A stretch of DNA of 64,000 bases from positions 62,001-126,000 of the forward strand of contig CANMRM010000007.1 of assembly GCA_947500295.1 (NCBI GenBank), in the 5' to 3' direction. The position numbers were made by a program, and so were the translations under genes. The first letter of the stretch is position 1. Each line of letters starts with the position of its first letter. Shown piece after piece: positions 54,857-64,000 of this stretch. Below the pieces are notes generated by a model. The model had not been told where the DNA came from. It did not search any database and saw only the letters and a program-made list of their open reading frames with translations. This DNA is from an uncultured Kordiimonas sp. (GTDB lineage: Bacteria > Pseudomonadota > Alphaproteobacteria > Sphingomonadales > Kordiimonadaceae).

Positions 54857-55330
54857 ATGCGTTGTCCGTTTTGTCAGAATGAAGATACTCAGGTAAAGGA
54901 TAGCCGTCCTTCCGAGGACAAGGCCGCTATTAGGCGTCGTCGGTATTGTCCTGCCTGTGGAGCGCGCTTCACGACCTTCGAGCGTGTCCAGCTTCGGGAA
55001 CTGACGATTGTCAAGAAGAGTGGACGCAAGGTTCCTTTTGAGCGCGATAAACTTGAGCGATCTCTCGATATTGCGCTTCGAAAACGCCCGGTAGACCCGG
55101 AACAGGTAGAACGGATGGTCAATGGAATTGTGCGCAGGCTTGAGTCCATGGGCGAGAGTGAAGTTCAATCTGAACAAGTGGGGCGATTGATCATGGAAGG
55201 TCTTGAGAGCCTCGATCAAGTGGCCTATGTGCGCTATGCCTCGGTCTACAGAAACTTCAGAGAAGCTTCCGACTTTGAAAAATTCCTAGGCAAAATGACA
55301 GGCCCCGAAGACGATTACGCTGAGGACTGA
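54857..55330 (+). CDS. nrdR: Transcriptional repressor NrdR
   Basis: NrdR represses ribonucleotide reductase genes when dATP is high. The 157 residues show the zinc ribbon [17 protein letters not shown] with [16 protein letters not shown], giving four Cys ligands. The ATP-cone domain (about 50-140) has [17 protein letters not shown] and [17 protein letters not shown] precedes the ATG. The next gene, ribD, starts directly after its stop; nrdR-ribD linkage is widespread in Proteobacteria. Confidence 0.95.
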   Translation: MRCPFCQNEDTQVKDSRPSEDKAAIRRRRYCPACGARFTTFERVQLRELTIVKKSGRKVPFERDKLERSLDIALRKRPVDPEQVERMVNGIVRRLESMGESEVQSEQVGRLIMEGLESLDQVAYVRYASVYRNFREASDFEKFLGKMTGPEDDYAED

Positions 55331-56419
55331 TTGTTGACGCGCGCGCATGCACAAGACCAAAGGTGGATGCGGGCTACGCTCAGTCTGGCCAGACGGGGAC
55401 TGGGACAGGTTGCACCCAATCCTTCGGTCGCCTGTATCCTTATCAAAGATGACGCTGTTATCGGTAGAGGCTGGACACAGCCGGGCGGTCGCCCCCATGC
55501 CGAAACGGTTGCGCTGGCGCAGGCGGGCACCGGAGCATCTGGTGCAACTGCGTATGTGTCACTCGAGCCATGTGCACACACCGGCCAAACTGGCCCCTGC
55601 GCACAAGCGCTTATTGATGCGGGTGTTGCTCGGGTAGTAGTTGCCTTGCATGACCCGGACCCACGGGTTAAGGGCAAAGGTATTGCAATGATGGAGAAGG
55701 CTGGTGTCGAAGTCGTCCGCGGTGTTTGCTCCAGCGACGCTGTGGCCATAAATGACGGATTTTTCTCACGGACAACACGCAACCGTCCAAGTTTCACGCT
55801 GAAGTGCGCCACTACTCTAGACGGAAAAATTGCCTTGGCATCCGGTCAAAGCAAGTGGATTACTGGCCCGGAGGCACGCAAGAGCGGACACAGATTAAGG
55901 GCAAAGTACGATGCAATCCTCGTTGGTGTCGGAACAGTATTGGCAGATGACCCCAGTCTGACGTGCCGATTGGACGGCGTGAAAAACCAAAACCCTGTTC
56001 GGATCGTTTTGGACAGTGCGTTGAAAACGCCGGTGACGGCGAATGTTGTCAAAGACGAAGCACCTACGCTAATTTTTACACATTCCGCGTCTGATGAAGG
56101 CGCCAGCTACCCACCATCTGTTGAGGTGGTTGTTGTCGACTCCACCCGGGATGTTGCGGGCCTTGCTGAACAGTTGGCGCGCCGTGGTCTCAATTCCATT
56201 CTTATCGAAGGTGGTGCTCAGGTTGCGGCAAGTTTTGTGGCAGCTGGAATGGTTGATCGTATTGAGCATTTTGTCGCAGGAAAGGTCATTGGCCAGGATG
56301 GACTTGATGCGCTCGGCCCGCTTAGCCTTGCCTCTTTGGGTGAATCGCCCCATTTCATGCTGCAACGAATGAAACCGGTTGGATCAGATATGCTTGCATC
56401 CTATGTGAAGGCGGAGTAA
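55331..56419 (+). CDS. ribD: Bifunctional riboflavin deaminase/reductase
   Basis: RibD carries out the second and third steps of riboflavin synthesis. The 362 residues begin at a TTG (55331 or 55334) directly after nrdR; a later ATG would remove the conserved start RWMRATLSLARRGLG. The deaminase half has the zinc motif GGRPHAETVAL and EPCAHTGQTGPC. The reductase half (from about 150) has ATTLDGKIALASGQSKWI and ILIEGGAQVAASFV. It is followed by ribE with nine bases between. Confidence 0.93.
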   Translation: MLTRAHAQDQRWMRATLSLARRGLGQVAPNPSVACILIKDDAVIGRGWTQPGGRPHAETVALAQAGTGASGATAYVSLEPCAHTGQTGPCAQALIDAGVARVVVALHDPDPRVKGKGIAMMEKAGVEVVRGVCSSDAVAINDGFFSRTTRNRPSFTLKCATTLDGKIALASGQSKWITGPEARKSGHRLRAKYDAILVGVGTVLADDPSLTCRLDGVKNQNPVRIVLDSALKTPVTANVVKDEAPTLIFTHSASDEGASYPPSVEVVVVDSTRDVAGLAEQLARRGLNSILIEGGAQVAASFVAAGMVDRIEHFVAGKVIGQDGLDALGPLSLASLGESPHFMLQRMKPVGSDMLASYVKAE

Positions 56420-56428
56420 CCCAAGGCC

Positions 56429-57028
56429 ATGTTTACTGGTATAGTCACAGATGTGGGTAGAGTTGCGAGCGTCAGCGGCGAAGCAGACCTGCGCTTTGTT
56501 GTATCCACCCGCTTTGACCTTTCCAGTGTTGATATCGGCGCATCCATCTGCTGCGCCGGTGTTTGCCTGACCGTTGTGGAAAAAACCAGCGAGGCTTTCG
56601 CTGTCGATGTTTCCCAGGAAACGCTCAGCGTCACGAACCTCGGGTCGTGGCGTGAGGGGAGCGAAATCAACCTTGAACGATCCCTGAAACTTGGTGATGA
56701 ACTGGGTGGCCACATTGTAACCGGGCATGTGGACTGTCTGGGTGAAATTACCACGTTTGACGATGTTGGCGAATCTATCATGATGAAGATATCCCTGCCT
56801 GCGGAGCATCGTCATTTGGTTGCTGCGAAAGGTAGCGTCTGTGTTGACGGCGTATCATTGACGGTTAATTCTGTTGAGGACGCTGACGCGGCGTCGGAGT
56901 TCTCAATCAATCTTATCCCTCACACCCAGGCTGTAACGAGTTTCCGAAACAGCAAGGCTGGTGATCAGGTAAATTTGGAATTTGACATTCTCGCGCGTTA
57001 TGTCGCGCGCCTTCAAGAAAAAGACTGA
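56429..57028 (+). CDS. ribE: Riboflavin synthase, alpha chain
   Basis: This enzyme dismutates two lumazines to riboflavin. The 199 residues contain two similar lumazine-binding repeats. The first opens MFTGIVTDVGRV and the second has GGHIVTGHVDCLGEI; SVCVDGVSLTVN and SIDIGASICCAGVCLTV-like segments recur in each. The usual length is met. It lies within the rib run, four bases before ribB. Confidence 0.94.
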   Translation: MFTGIVTDVGRVASVSGEADLRFVVSTRFDLSSVDIGASICCAGVCLTVVEKTSEAFAVDVSQETLSVTNLGSWREGSEINLERSLKLGDELGGHIVTGHVDCLGEITTFDDVGESIMMKISLPAEHRHLVAAKGSVCVDGVSLTVNSVEDADAASEFSINLIPHTQAVTSFRNSKAGDQVNLEFDILARYVARLQEKD

Positions 57029-57032
57029 TTTT

Positions 57033-58136
57033 ATGCCTCACAATTTCCTCTCCAGCATCGAAGATGTGATCGAAGACGCTCGCAACGGACGCATGTTCAT
57101 CCTTGTTGACGATGAAGACCGCGAAAATGAGGGTGACCTCATTATTCCAGCTCAAATGGCGACGCCGGAGGCAATCAATTTCATGGCCAAGTATGGCCGG
57201 GGGCTTATATGCCTGCCTTTGAGCAGGCGCCGTGTAGAGGAGCTTGAACTGCCGCTGATGAGCAGCAATAATCAGGCCCGGCACCAAACCGCCTTCACCG
57301 TGGCCATCGAGGCCAAATCGGGTGTTACGACCGGCATTTCTGCGGCGGATCGAGCCCACACGATTGCCGTTGCAATTGATGCGTCAAAAGGTAAGGACGA
57401 CCTGGCAACACCTGGTCACGTCTTTCCGCTTGTTGCGCGAGATGGTGGCGTGCTCGTCAGGGCAGGGCATACGGAGGCGGCCGTAGATATCTCGCGTCTT
57501 GCCGGCCTTAATCCCTCTGCAGTCATATGTGAAATCATGAACGAAGATGGTACTATGGCCCGGTTGCAGGACCTTGTGGAGTTTGCAAAAGAGCATGATC
57601 TCAAAGTTGCAACCATCCGTGACCTGATCGCCTACCGACTGAAAAACGACTTGCTGGTGGAAAGGGTAACCGAGAACTCTTTCGTCAGACAGTCCGGACA
57701 CACATGGAAATTGGCAAATTATCGTTCTACAGCTGACGGCCGTGAGACATTTGCCCTTTCAATTGGTGATATCGGTCCTGATACGCCTGTGTTGGTACGC
57801 ATGCACTCTTTTAATGCTTATGAAGACATTCTGGGAATGGATCATCCGCGCACGGGTCAGCTCCAGCGATCTCTCGCCGAGATCGAAAAAGAAGGGTCGG
57901 GCGTTGTGGTTATTTTCCCAGGGACTGCAGGCAACCGCGCGGCCAGCAATGACGAGGCAGCGACTTCCGAAAATGAGAAAAAGCAGGGCATTCTCAAAGA
58001 TGTAGGGATCGGAGCCCAAATTTTGCGCGATCTTGGTGTTCGGCACATGATTTTGCTGACAAATTCGCCAAGTCATGTTGTAGGGCTTGATGGATACGGC
58101 CTCGACATTGTAGAACAGCGCGAAATCCCAAGCTGA
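57033..58136 (+). CDS. ribB: 3,4-dihydroxy-2-butanone-4-phosphate synthase with degenerate GTP cyclohydrolase II domain (RibBX type)
   Basis: The product has 367 residues from the ATG at 57033; an earlier start would overlap ribE. The N-terminal half is a complete RibB: VDDEDRENEGDLI, GLICLPLS and GHTEAAVDISRLAG carry the acidic and phosphate-binding residues. The C-terminal half has the RibA fold but lacks the three zinc Cys (normally in a GDVFGSLRCDCG-like loop), which here reads NAYEDILGMDHPRTGQLQRS. It should therefore make only the butanone phosphate, and a separate RibA must exist elsewhere. This degenerate form is known in alphaproteobacteria. Confidence 0.9.
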   Translation: MPHNFLSSIEDVIEDARNGRMFILVDDEDRENEGDLIIPAQMATPEAINFMAKYGRGLICLPLSRRRVEELELPLMSSNNQARHQTAFTVAIEAKSGVTTGISAADRAHTIAVAIDASKGKDDLATPGHVFPLVARDGGVLVRAGHTEAAVDISRLAGLNPSAVICEIMNEDGTMARLQDLVEFAKEHDLKVATIRDLIAYRLKNDLLVERVTENSFVRQSGHTWKLANYRSTADGRETFALSIGDIGPDTPVLVRMHSFNAYEDILGMDHPRTGQLQRSLAEIEKEGSGVVVIFPGTAGNRAASNDEAATSENEKKQGILKDVGIGAQILRDLGVRHMILLTNSPSHVVGLDGYGLDIVEQREIPS

Positions 58137-58172
58137 TAGGTTTTCAGTAATACACAACAGATTGGAGCCATG

Positions 58173-58616
58173 ATGGCTAACCCCCATATTTTGATAGTTG
58201 AGGCTCGGTTTTATGCGGACCTCGCGGACGAACTTGTTGCCGGCGCTGTTGAAGCGGTTGAGGCAGCAGGTGGCACGTGGGAGCGCATTGACGTGCCAGG
58301 CGCCCTGGAAATCCCTGCTGCAATTTCGATGGCGGATGCTGGAGAAAACAAACATTATGATGGCTACGTTGCTCTTGGCTGCGTAATCCGGGGCGAGACA
58401 AGCCACTATGACTATGTTTGTGGCGAATCCGCGCGCGCACTTCAGGATCTGGCTGTTCAGGACCTTCTCGCTGTTGGCAATGGTATTTTGACAGTAGAGG
58501 ACAGCGATCAGGCGTGGGCGAGAGCAGACCGCGCCAGAAAGAATAAAGGTGCAGATGCCGCAAATGCTGCTATTCGAATGGCAGAATTAAAGCTGTCTTT
58601 TGGAGTTTCTGACTGA
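58173..58616 (+). CDS. ribH: 6,7-dimethyl-8-ribityllumazine synthase
   Basis: RibH makes the lumazine used by riboflavin synthase. The protein has 147 residues from the second of two adjacent ATGs, which has the better distance to GGAG. Motifs are IVEARFYADLADELVAGA, IDVPGALEIPAAI and YVALGCVIRGETSHYDYV with the catalytic His. The stop shares one base with the nusB start (TGATG). Confidence 0.93.
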   Translation: MANPHILIVEARFYADLADELVAGAVEAVEAAGGTWERIDVPGALEIPAAISMADAGENKHYDGYVALGCVIRGETSHYDYVCGESARALQDLAVQDLLAVGNGILTVEDSDQAWARADRARKNKGADAANAAIRMAELKLSFGVSD

Positions 58617-59101
58617 TGTCGCAAAAACCGGACCCATCCCGGCGTCAGACGGGTCGCCAGCAAGGCGGACCGCGCAGCGCAGCGCGTCTGGCTGTTGTTC
58701 AGGCGTTCTATCAGCTTTTGATGGCCGGCGAACAGAACGTTGAGAAGATCAGTAAAGAATATGTAGACCATCGGCTGGGTGCAGAAATCGAAGGCGATCA
58801 ATATGTTAAAGCAGACATTGATCTGTTCAAGGATGTGTTGACAGGTGCATGGACGAGGCGAGAAGAATGGACCAATTTGGTCAAGGATCATCTTTCCTCT
58901 GGTTGGACCATAGAACGCATCGATAAAATCTTGCTCGCTGCTTTATGTGCAGGCACATACGAGCTGGCCGCCAGGGTTGATGTGCCGACGGCCGTCATTA
59001 TCAATGAGTATGTTGATGTGACACATGGCTTCTATGAGAATGCTGAAGCGTCTTTTGTGAATAGCGTGCTGGATAAAATAGCCAAAAAGCTGAGAACATA
59101 G
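58616..59101 (+). CDS. nusB: Transcription antitermination protein NusB
   Basis: NusB joins NusE and other factors on boxA RNA to keep rRNA transcription going. The 161-residue protein has a basic, flexible start, then the all-helical fold: ARLAVVQAFYQLLMAGEQN, RIDKILLAALCAGTYEL and VIINEYVDVTHGFYENAEAS, FVNSVLDKIA. The ribH-nusB coupling is standard for the family. Confidence 0.94.
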   Translation: MSQKPDPSRRQTGRQQGGPRSAARLAVVQAFYQLLMAGEQNVEKISKEYVDHRLGAEIEGDQYVKADIDLFKDVLTGAWTRREEWTNLVKDHLSSGWTIERIDKILLAALCAGTYELAARVDVPTAVIINEYVDVTHGFYENAEASFVNSVLDKIAKKLRT

Positions 59102-59119
59102 GGCTCTGGCCATTCCCCA

Positions 59120-60076
59120 ATGACTGGTGAATTTGATATCATCGAAAAGTTTTTCGCCCCGCTTAGCGGCCGTGAAGGACTGGCTCTGAAAGATGATGTA
59201 GCACTCCTGAAGCCTCCATCCGGACAGGACCAGATTGTTTCAAAGGATCTGTTGGTTGCAGATGTGCATTTTCGAGCTCAGGATGCCGCCAACTTGATTG
59301 CACAAAAAGCTCTGGCGGTGAACGTGTCCGATATTGTCGCTAAAGGCGGCACCCCTGTGCTGTATTGGCTAGGCCTTGCATTATCGCCTGAGAATGCCAG
59401 TCCAGCGTGGCTCCAGAGTTTTTCTGATGGCCTGAAGGAAGCTCAGCAAAGGTTTGGGTGCCGCTTGGCGGGCGGCGACACAACCAAATCGCCCCAAGGG
59501 ACGGTCATCAGTGTAACCGTGCTTGGCTATGTGCCGACTGGCCAGATAATTTTGCGATCAGGCGCAGCAGTGGGCGACGACCTCTATGTTACAGGAACGC
59601 TGGGGAATGCCGCTTTGGGTTTACGCTGTTTGCAGCAAAATATTCCCGGTTTTGACTTTTTGAAAGCTGCTTATCATATACCTGCGCCTCCGGTAAAAGT
59701 TGGGCAAGACCTTGCTGGCCTAGCGAGCGCAGCTGCCGACGTATCTGATGGCTTGATAGCAGATTGCGGTCATATTGCAGAGCGATCCGGTGTGAAAATC
59801 CAGATATGGCAAGCCAGTCTACCGAAGAGCCAAGAAGCTGAAGCCCTTCTAGCGTCGGATCCGAGCCTGACGGATAAAGTGTGGTCCGCTGGCGACGATT
59901 ACCAGATCGCCTTTACTGCTTCGTCTCGGATACGGTCGGAGATTTCTGAAATTGGAGCTCACAACAGTACCCGGATACAGCGTATTGGAGAGGTGCTGAA
60001 GGGTAAAGGTGTAGAACTACTTGATCATAAAGGGGAAATTGTGCAGGTTTCCACAGGGGGTTACACGCACTTCTAA
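59120..60076 (+). CDS. thiL: Thiamine-monophosphate kinase
   Basis: ThiL phosphorylates thiamine monophosphate to the active diphosphate. The 318 residues show LKDDVALLKPP, LVADVHFRAQDA, ALAVNVSDIVAKGGTPVLYW, RLAGGDTTKSP and AADVSDGLIADCGHIAE, the metal- and ATP-binding parts of the PurM-like fold. GDDYQIAFTA replaces the usual GEDYELLF. It follows nusB by 18 bases, a common order. Confidence 0.93.
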   Translation: MTGEFDIIEKFFAPLSGREGLALKDDVALLKPPSGQDQIVSKDLLVADVHFRAQDAANLIAQKALAVNVSDIVAKGGTPVLYWLGLALSPENASPAWLQSFSDGLKEAQQRFGCRLAGGDTTKSPQGTVISVTVLGYVPTGQIILRSGAAVGDDLYVTGTLGNAALGLRCLQQNIPGFDFLKAAYHIPAPPVKVGQDLAGLASAAADVSDGLIADCGHIAERSGVKIQIWQASLPKSQEAEALLASDPSLTDKVWSAGDDYQIAFTASSRIRSEISEIGAHNSTRIQRIGEVLKGKGVELLDHKGEIVQVSTGGYTHF

Positions 60077-60093
60077 GGGCGGGGAGCAAACTT

Positions 60094-60603
60094 ATGTCTC
60101 AGAATTCCAATGATATTGATGTAGAAGGTGGTAGTTCAGCGCGCGGCCTGTTGGTTCTGGGTCTTCTCGGTGGTCTTCTGGTTGGTGGAGGCGTTGCCTA
60201 CTATTTCATGAAAGATCAGATTGATTCTCCTGGGAATGAAGGCGAAGAAGAACAATCTGAGGAAAATCGAATACCGCTGCAGGCGGTTAGATTTGAGAGG
60301 CTTACCGTACCGATTTACACTCAGTCCGGTGGGTCACGACGGTATATCGGCAACTTTTTCATCAACATTGACGTGCTCGTGCGCGGCGACGAAAACGTAA
60401 TCGCTGTTCGGCGTTCAGAACCCCAGCTACAGCACGCTTTCATATCGGCGATTAGCAACGCAAACCTGATGCGTGAAGATTCTCCGCAGCAACTGGACCT
60501 GGACAAAACAGCAAACCTTTTGAAGGCGAGGGCAAACTCTGTTCTGGCCTCAGATGTGGTTGCACAGGTGTCGGTGGTCGAGGCACTGCGAATTCCAAAC
60601 TAG
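60094..60603 (+). CDS. Membrane protein with FliL-like periplasmic domain
   Basis: The 169-residue product has one transmembrane helix (LLVLGLLGGLLVGGGVAYYF, about 19-38), an acidic linker and a domain of about 100 residues. FFINIDVLVRGDENVIAVRR and LQHAFISAISNANLM match the strand-helix pattern of FliL. It is not with the flagellar genes but after thiL, where many alphaproteobacteria carry a similar gene. A flagellar role is therefore uncertain. GGGGAG precedes the ATG. Confidence 0.68.
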   Translation: MSQNSNDIDVEGGSSARGLLVLGLLGGLLVGGGVAYYFMKDQIDSPGNEGEEEQSEENRIPLQAVRFERLTVPIYTQSGGSRRYIGNFFINIDVLVRGDENVIAVRRSEPQLQHAFISAISNANLMREDSPQQLDLDKTANLLKARANSVLASDVVAQVSVVEALRIPN

Positions 60604-60656
60604 ATTAATCCAGACTTTTTCATCCTTCAGGTAAGTCCTCCACAGCGATTGCAGGG

Positions 60657-60685
60657 TTGCAAGCGCCTATTTTGCTTCCTAGAGT
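60657..60685 (+). promoter_or_regulatory. Possible sigma-70-type promoter before hppA
   Basis: TTGCAA and TAGAGT are separated by 17 bases, about 100 bases before hppA. Both boxes deviate from consensus, so this is only a candidate in the 185-base gap. Confidence 0.3.
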
Positions 60686-60788
60686 GTTTCGCGCGGTGAC
60701 ATATTACGCCGCATTATAGGGGCTGGCTGGTGTGATAGGGCTTATTCCGATAGCACAGCCTGTTTTTTAAGTTTAGAGGGGGATTCCC

Positions 60789-62876
60789 ATGGACGTATTA
60801 TACGCTTCCATTGCCTGCGGATTTCTAGCTGTTATCTATGGCTGGTTTACGCGTAGCTCAATTTTGGCTGCCAGTCCGGGCAATGAAAAAATGCAGGAGA
60901 TCGCGGGGGCTATTCAAGCCGGGGCTCAGGCCTATTTGAACCGCCAGTATCGCACTATCGCCATAGTTGGTGCGGTCGTTGCCGTGGCATTGTTTTTTGC
61001 CATCGGCATGCTTGCTGCTATTGGCTTCCTGATCGGCGCCGTACTTTCAGGTGTTGCCGGTTACATCGGCATGTTGATTTCTGTGAAGGCCAACGTGCGG
61101 ACGACAGAAGCGGCGAGCAGCAGCCTGCAAGCCGGTTTGACACTGGCGTTCCGCTCGGGAGCCGTAACCGGTATGCTTGTTGCCGGCCTCGCGTTATTGG
61201 CGGTTGCTGGTTATTATACGGTTCTGATCGGTCCGATGGGACTTGAAGCGACGTCAAGAGATGTGATCGATGCGCTTGTAGCGCTTGGCTTTGGTGCCTC
61301 TCTTATCTCGATTTTCGCGCGGCTTGGCGGCGGTATCTTCACCAAAGGTGCAGATGTTGGTGCTGACCTTGTTGGTAAAGTTGAAGCGGGTATTCCTGAG
61401 GATGACCCTCGTAACCCTGCGGTGATTGCCGATAACGTTGGTGACAACGTTGGTGATTGCGCTGGTATGGCTGCAGACCTGTTCGAAACATATGTGGTAA
61501 CAGTTGGCGCAACCATGGTGCTCTCTGCGCTGTTTATTGCCTCAGGCGCTGCGGAGATTATGGAACTGCCTTTGATTATCGGCGGTGTTTGCATCATTAC
61601 TTCGATTATCGGTACTTTCTTTGTTAAGCTTGGCTCGAATAACTCCATCATGGGCGCGCTCTACAAAGGCTTTATCGTGACTGCGGTCTTGTCTGCAGGA
61701 GCCATGTGGTTCGCGATGGACTGGGCTCTGGGCGGTGACATGGACCGTGTATTCACAGCTGGATCAACGGAATTTACGGGACGTGCACTCTATTACTGTG
61801 GTCTGATCGGCCTTTTGGTTACGGGCGTTATCATCTGGATTACGGAATATTATACCGGAACCGAATATCGTCCTGTTCGCTCTATAGCTAAGGCTTCAGA
61901 AACCGGTCACGCAACCAATGTGATCCAGGGACTTGCTATCTCGCTTGAAGCTACAGCGTTGCCTGCACTCGTAATTTGTGCCGGTATTATTGGCGCTTTC
62001 ATGCTTGCTGGTGTTTTGGGGCTCGGTTTTGCCGCTACAGCGATGTTGGCCCTTGCCGGAATGGTTGTAGCTCTTGATGCCTATGGACCGGTAACCGATA
62101 ACGCAGGCGGTATTGCTGAAATGGCGGGTCTGGACGAAGAGGTTCGCAACCGGACAGATGCTCTGGACGCTGTAGGCAACACGACAAAAGCCGTAACCAA
62201 GGGCTATGCAATTGGTTCCGCCGGTCTTGCTGCACTCGTATTGTTCGGCGCTTATACGGCTGACCTGGAGAAGTTTTTCTCTGATGTACCGGTGAACTTT
62301 GAACTGTCCAACCCTTATGTAGTTGTTGGCCTGCTCCTTGGCGCGTTGTTGCCGTATCTCTTTGGTGCAATGGGCATGACTGCCGTCGGGCGCGCTGGTG
62401 GTGAAGTTGTTGAAGAAGTTCGGGCACAGTTCCGCGACAATCCAGGTATTATGGAAGGAACTTCCAAGCCTGATTATGCACGTTCTGTGGACTTGCTTAC
62501 CAAAACAGCGATCAGAGAAATGGTGGTTCCCAGCCTTCTGCCGGTGGCTGCACCCGTGGTCACATATTTTGTGATTAACGCGATTGCAGGGCAGGCCGCC
62601 GCTTTCTCAGCGGTAGGCGCGCTACTTCTTGGGGTAATTGTTGGTGGCCTGTTTGTGGCGCTTTCCATGACTGCTGGAGGCGGTGCTTGGGATAACGCCA
62701 AGAAATACATTGAAGACGGCAACCATGGCGGTAAGGGCTCAGAAGCTCATAAAGCTGCCGTAACAGGCGATACTGTTGGTGATCCCTATAAGGACACGGC
62801 AGGTCCGGCTGTTAACCCGATGATCAAGATTACGAACATCGTGGCGCTTCTGTTGCTGGCAATGTTGGCTCACTAG
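60789..62876 (+). CDS. hppA: Proton-pumping membrane pyrophosphatase, K+-independent type
   Basis: HppA uses pyrophosphate hydrolysis to pump protons across the inner membrane. The 695 residues have about 16 transmembrane helices. The pyrophosphate site includes [13 protein letters not shown] (from about 189), [20 protein letters not shown] and a third acidic stretch [19 protein letters not shown] near the end. At [11 protein letters not shown]467 stands where potassium-dependent enzymes have Ala, so this should be the K+-independent class. AGAGGGGG precedes the ATG, and a bidirectional terminator follows. Confidence 0.95.
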   Translation: MDVLYASIACGFLAVIYGWFTRSSILAASPGNEKMQEIAGAIQAGAQAYLNRQYRTIAIVGAVVAVALFFAIGMLAAIGFLIGAVLSGVAGYIGMLISVKANVRTTEAASSSLQAGLTLAFRSGAVTGMLVAGLALLAVAGYYTVLIGPMGLEATSRDVIDALVALGFGASLISIFARLGGGIFTKGADVGADLVGKVEAGIPEDDPRNPAVIADNVGDNVGDCAGMAADLFETYVVTVGATMVLSALFIASGAAEIMELPLIIGGVCIITSIIGTFFVKLGSNNSIMGALYKGFIVTAVLSAGAMWFAMDWALGGDMDRVFTAGSTEFTGRALYYCGLIGLLVTGVIIWITEYYTGTEYRPVRSIAKASETGHATNVIQGLAISLEATALPALVICAGIIGAFMLAGVLGLGFAATAMLALAGMVVALDAYGPVTDNAGGIAEMAGLDEEVRNRTDALDAVGNTTKAVTKGYAIGSAGLAALVLFGAYTADLEKFFSDVPVNFELSNPYVVVGLLLGALLPYLFGAMGMTAVGRAGGEVVEEVRAQFRDNPGIMEGTSKPDYARSVDLLTKTAIREMVVPSLLPVAAPVVTYFVINAIAGQAAAFSAVGALLLGVIVGGLFVALSMTAGGGAWDNAKKYIEDGNHGGKGSEAHKAAVTGDTVGDPYKDTAGPAVNPMIKITNIVALLLLAMLAH

Positions 62877-62899
62877 GACCGACTAAGCATAGATAAAAG

Positions 62900-62927
62900 A
62901 AAAGCCCCGGTACGCCGGGGCTTTTTT
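62900..62927. terminator. Bidirectional terminator between hppA and bamE
   Basis: AAAAGCCCCGG and CCGGGGCTTTT form an 11-base perfect stem around TACG, with A-rich and T-rich flanks. It serves the convergent hppA and bamE genes. Confidence 0.9.
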
Positions 62928-62943
62928 ATTGTGCAATATTTGA

Positions 62944-63447
62944 TTAGCCGTTGGGGCCCCGGGGCGTTCCGCCACCCTGGCCGCCTTGCTGGCCAGGTCC
63001 GGCGCCGCCAAAGCGTCCGATGCTGCCAAAAATCTGTTCGAAGAAGTTCGACTTTCTGCCCCGAGTTGGTGTTTTGTCGGAGACAGAGCTAACTTCGCGC
63101 ATGTCTTCCAGACCCAAATTGTTAACGGCCGAGACCACGCCTCGATCGTTAAATGCAACAACCAGCACTCGGTGGTCTTTGGCATCTGGCCAGAAAACCG
63201 GCCGCACTCGAACCGTTGTCGATACATAATACCAGGTTGATTGGTCGAATGAACCCATCATGGTTGGTGTTCCGAGGGTTGATTCCACTGAAAGCCGGTT
63301 GTCTACACCCGGCTGGATCGCGTCGGCGAGCTCTTTATCAAAGACGTAACCACGCACTGCGCGGGAATTGCCGCATGCTGACGTGACCAATGCAGCAGAC
63401 GCAATCAAACTTAACTTTATTACGGAACCAAACTGGCGAGTGTGCAT
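62944..63447 (-). CDS. bamE: Outer membrane assembly lipoprotein BamE (SmpA/OmlA)
   Basis: BamE is a lipoprotein part of the complex that inserts beta-barrels into the outer membrane. The 167 residues start with a signal ending LVTSACG, with lipidated Cys25. The SmpA/OmlA domain follows: IQPGVDNRLSVESTLGTPTM and WYYVSTTVRVRPVF, then VLVVAFNDRGVVSAVNNLGL. The Gly/Pro/Gln-rich tail (GGAGPGQQGGQGGGTPRG) is an unusual extension. It is divergent from the gene at the right edge. Confidence 0.9.
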   Translation of the reverse strand: MHTRQFGSVIKLSLIASAALVTSACGNSRAVRGYVFDKELADAIQPGVDNRLSVESTLGTPTMMGSFDQSTWYYVSTTVRVRPVFWPDAKDHRVLVVAFNDRGVVSAVNNLGLEDMREVSSVSDKTPTRGRKSNFFEQIFGSIGRFGGAGPGQQGGQGGGTPRGPNG

Positions 63448-63612
63448 CTGGATATCTCTCTATACTTACAATCCCGAAAGGGCCTGCCCTTAATACGCCC
63501 GGGCATTGATAAGTGCAAGACCGCATGTTAGAGCCTTCGGCCAAGTCGCAGGGCTTTAATAACACCTTAGCTGATTTAGTGGCTGGCTGTGGCGGAAATA
63601 AGGACAGATCCA

Positions 63613-64000
63613 ATGCTTGAGAAGATTTTTTCAGGTCGGGCCGTCAAGCGGCAAGCCCATGATATTTATGCAAAAGTCGTCGAGCAGGCGAGGCTGCCTG
63701 AGTTTTACCAAAAACCTTATTTTGTCGAAGACAGTGTCGAAGGCCGGTTTGAAATGATCTTGCTGCATTTATTCCTGGCGGACCGCTTCCTTCAGAAAAG
63801 TGAAAAATTTGCCCTGCTGCGACGCGCTGTGCGGGAGTTATTAGTAAAAGATATAGACCGTTCCCTTCGGGAAATGGGCATTGGCGACATGAGCGTCGGT
63901 AAACAGATGAAAAAGGTCGGGTCCGCCCTTATTGGACGACTTGCTTCCTACGATCGGGCGGTATCACCAGAGGAAAACAGTCAGGCTCAAGATGAAATCG
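63613..64000 (+). CDS. Ubiquinol-cytochrome c chaperone family protein (CBP3-like), 3' end outside window
   Basis: The frame from the ATG at 63613 (after AAGGACAG) is open to the window end, giving about 129 residues. RFEMILLHLFLADRFLQKSE, VRELLVKDIDRSLREMGIGD and MSVGKQMKKVGSALIGRL fit the CBP3/ubiquinol-cytochrome c chaperone domain, which helps assemble the cytochrome bc1 complex. The divergent pairing with bamE is frequent in alphaproteobacteria. The missing C terminus prevents a full check. Confidence 0.85.
   Translation, partial: MLEKIFSGRAVKRQAHDIYAKVVEQARLPEFYQKPYFVEDSVEGRFEMILLHLFLADRFLQKSEKFALLRRAVRELLVKDIDRSLREMGIGDMSVGKQMKKVGSALIGRLASYDRAVSPEENSQAQDEI

Noticed and set aside
63478-63491. 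AAGGGC-CT-GCCCTT palindrome before bamE
   Set aside because: The two-base loop is too tight for a hairpin and there is no other sign of an operator.

Overview
This window looks like chromosomal DNA of a free-living alphaproteobacterium. The grounds are a fliM-linked flagellar block with a CheZ-type phosphatase, a one-step 5-aminolevulinate synthase (hemA) beside hemB, a RibBX-type riboflavin protein with a dead cyclohydrolase half, a class II DAHP synthase, an LdtR-like MarR protein, and the order nrdR-ribD-ribE-ribB-ribH-nusB-thiL-hppA-bamE. The order could be something like Kordiimonadales, Emcibacterales, Sneathiellales or Rhodospirillales, but I cannot fix it from sequence alone. Both ends cut through genes: fliM on the left and a CBP3-like ubiquinol-cytochrome c chaperone on the right. 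I see no tRNA, rRNA, CRISPR array, insertion sequence or prophage.

Layout. (1) 1-6851: flagellar motor and chemotaxis genes: fliM 3' end, a DUF6468-like protein, motE-like, cheZ, two consecutive MotB-like genes and a 1102-residue TPR protein. (2) 6852-9565: a hairpin-rich leader followed by a four-gene bufferin-type cluster: a small Cys-containing secreted precursor, a DUF692/MNIO enzyme, a DUF2063 partner and a DoxX membrane protein. (3) 9687-13486: an Lrp/AsnC regulator, pepN and an XRE regulator with a palindrome in front of it. (4) 13583-36701: a PEP-CTERM/exosortase A (XrtA) region. A repeat-rich PEP-CTERM protein and a CobT-like orphan are followed by a run of about 14 same-strand genes for exopolysaccharide synthesis and export, ending with exosortase A and an asparagine-synthase-like amidotransferase. 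(5) 36706-38873: phoR-phoB on the minus strand. (6) 39101-42150: a little-understood HPr-rel-A type cassette: an acidic protein with a twin-arginine-like signal, a PqqD-like chaperone, an HprK-like kinase and a nucleotidyltransferase-like protein. (7) 42291-64000: housekeeping genes for aromatic amino acids, NAD, tRNA charging, haem, serine/glycine, riboflavin, thiamine and membrane energetics.

How the parts work together. In the XrtA region a phosphoglycosyltransferase, a glycosyltransferase and GalE would build a glycan. The lipoprotein exporter, chain-length protein and tyrosine kinase would move it out. Exosortase A would process PEP-CTERM proteins such as the one encoded at 13583-15979. 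No Wzx flippase or Wzy polymerase is visible, so the pathway must be completed elsewhere. The bufferin-type cluster should make a thiooxazole-modified, copper-binding periplasmic peptide. The HPr-rel-A cassette has an RRE-like protein, a kinase and a nucleotidyltransferase with no known product, and is the best candidate here for an undescribed modification system.
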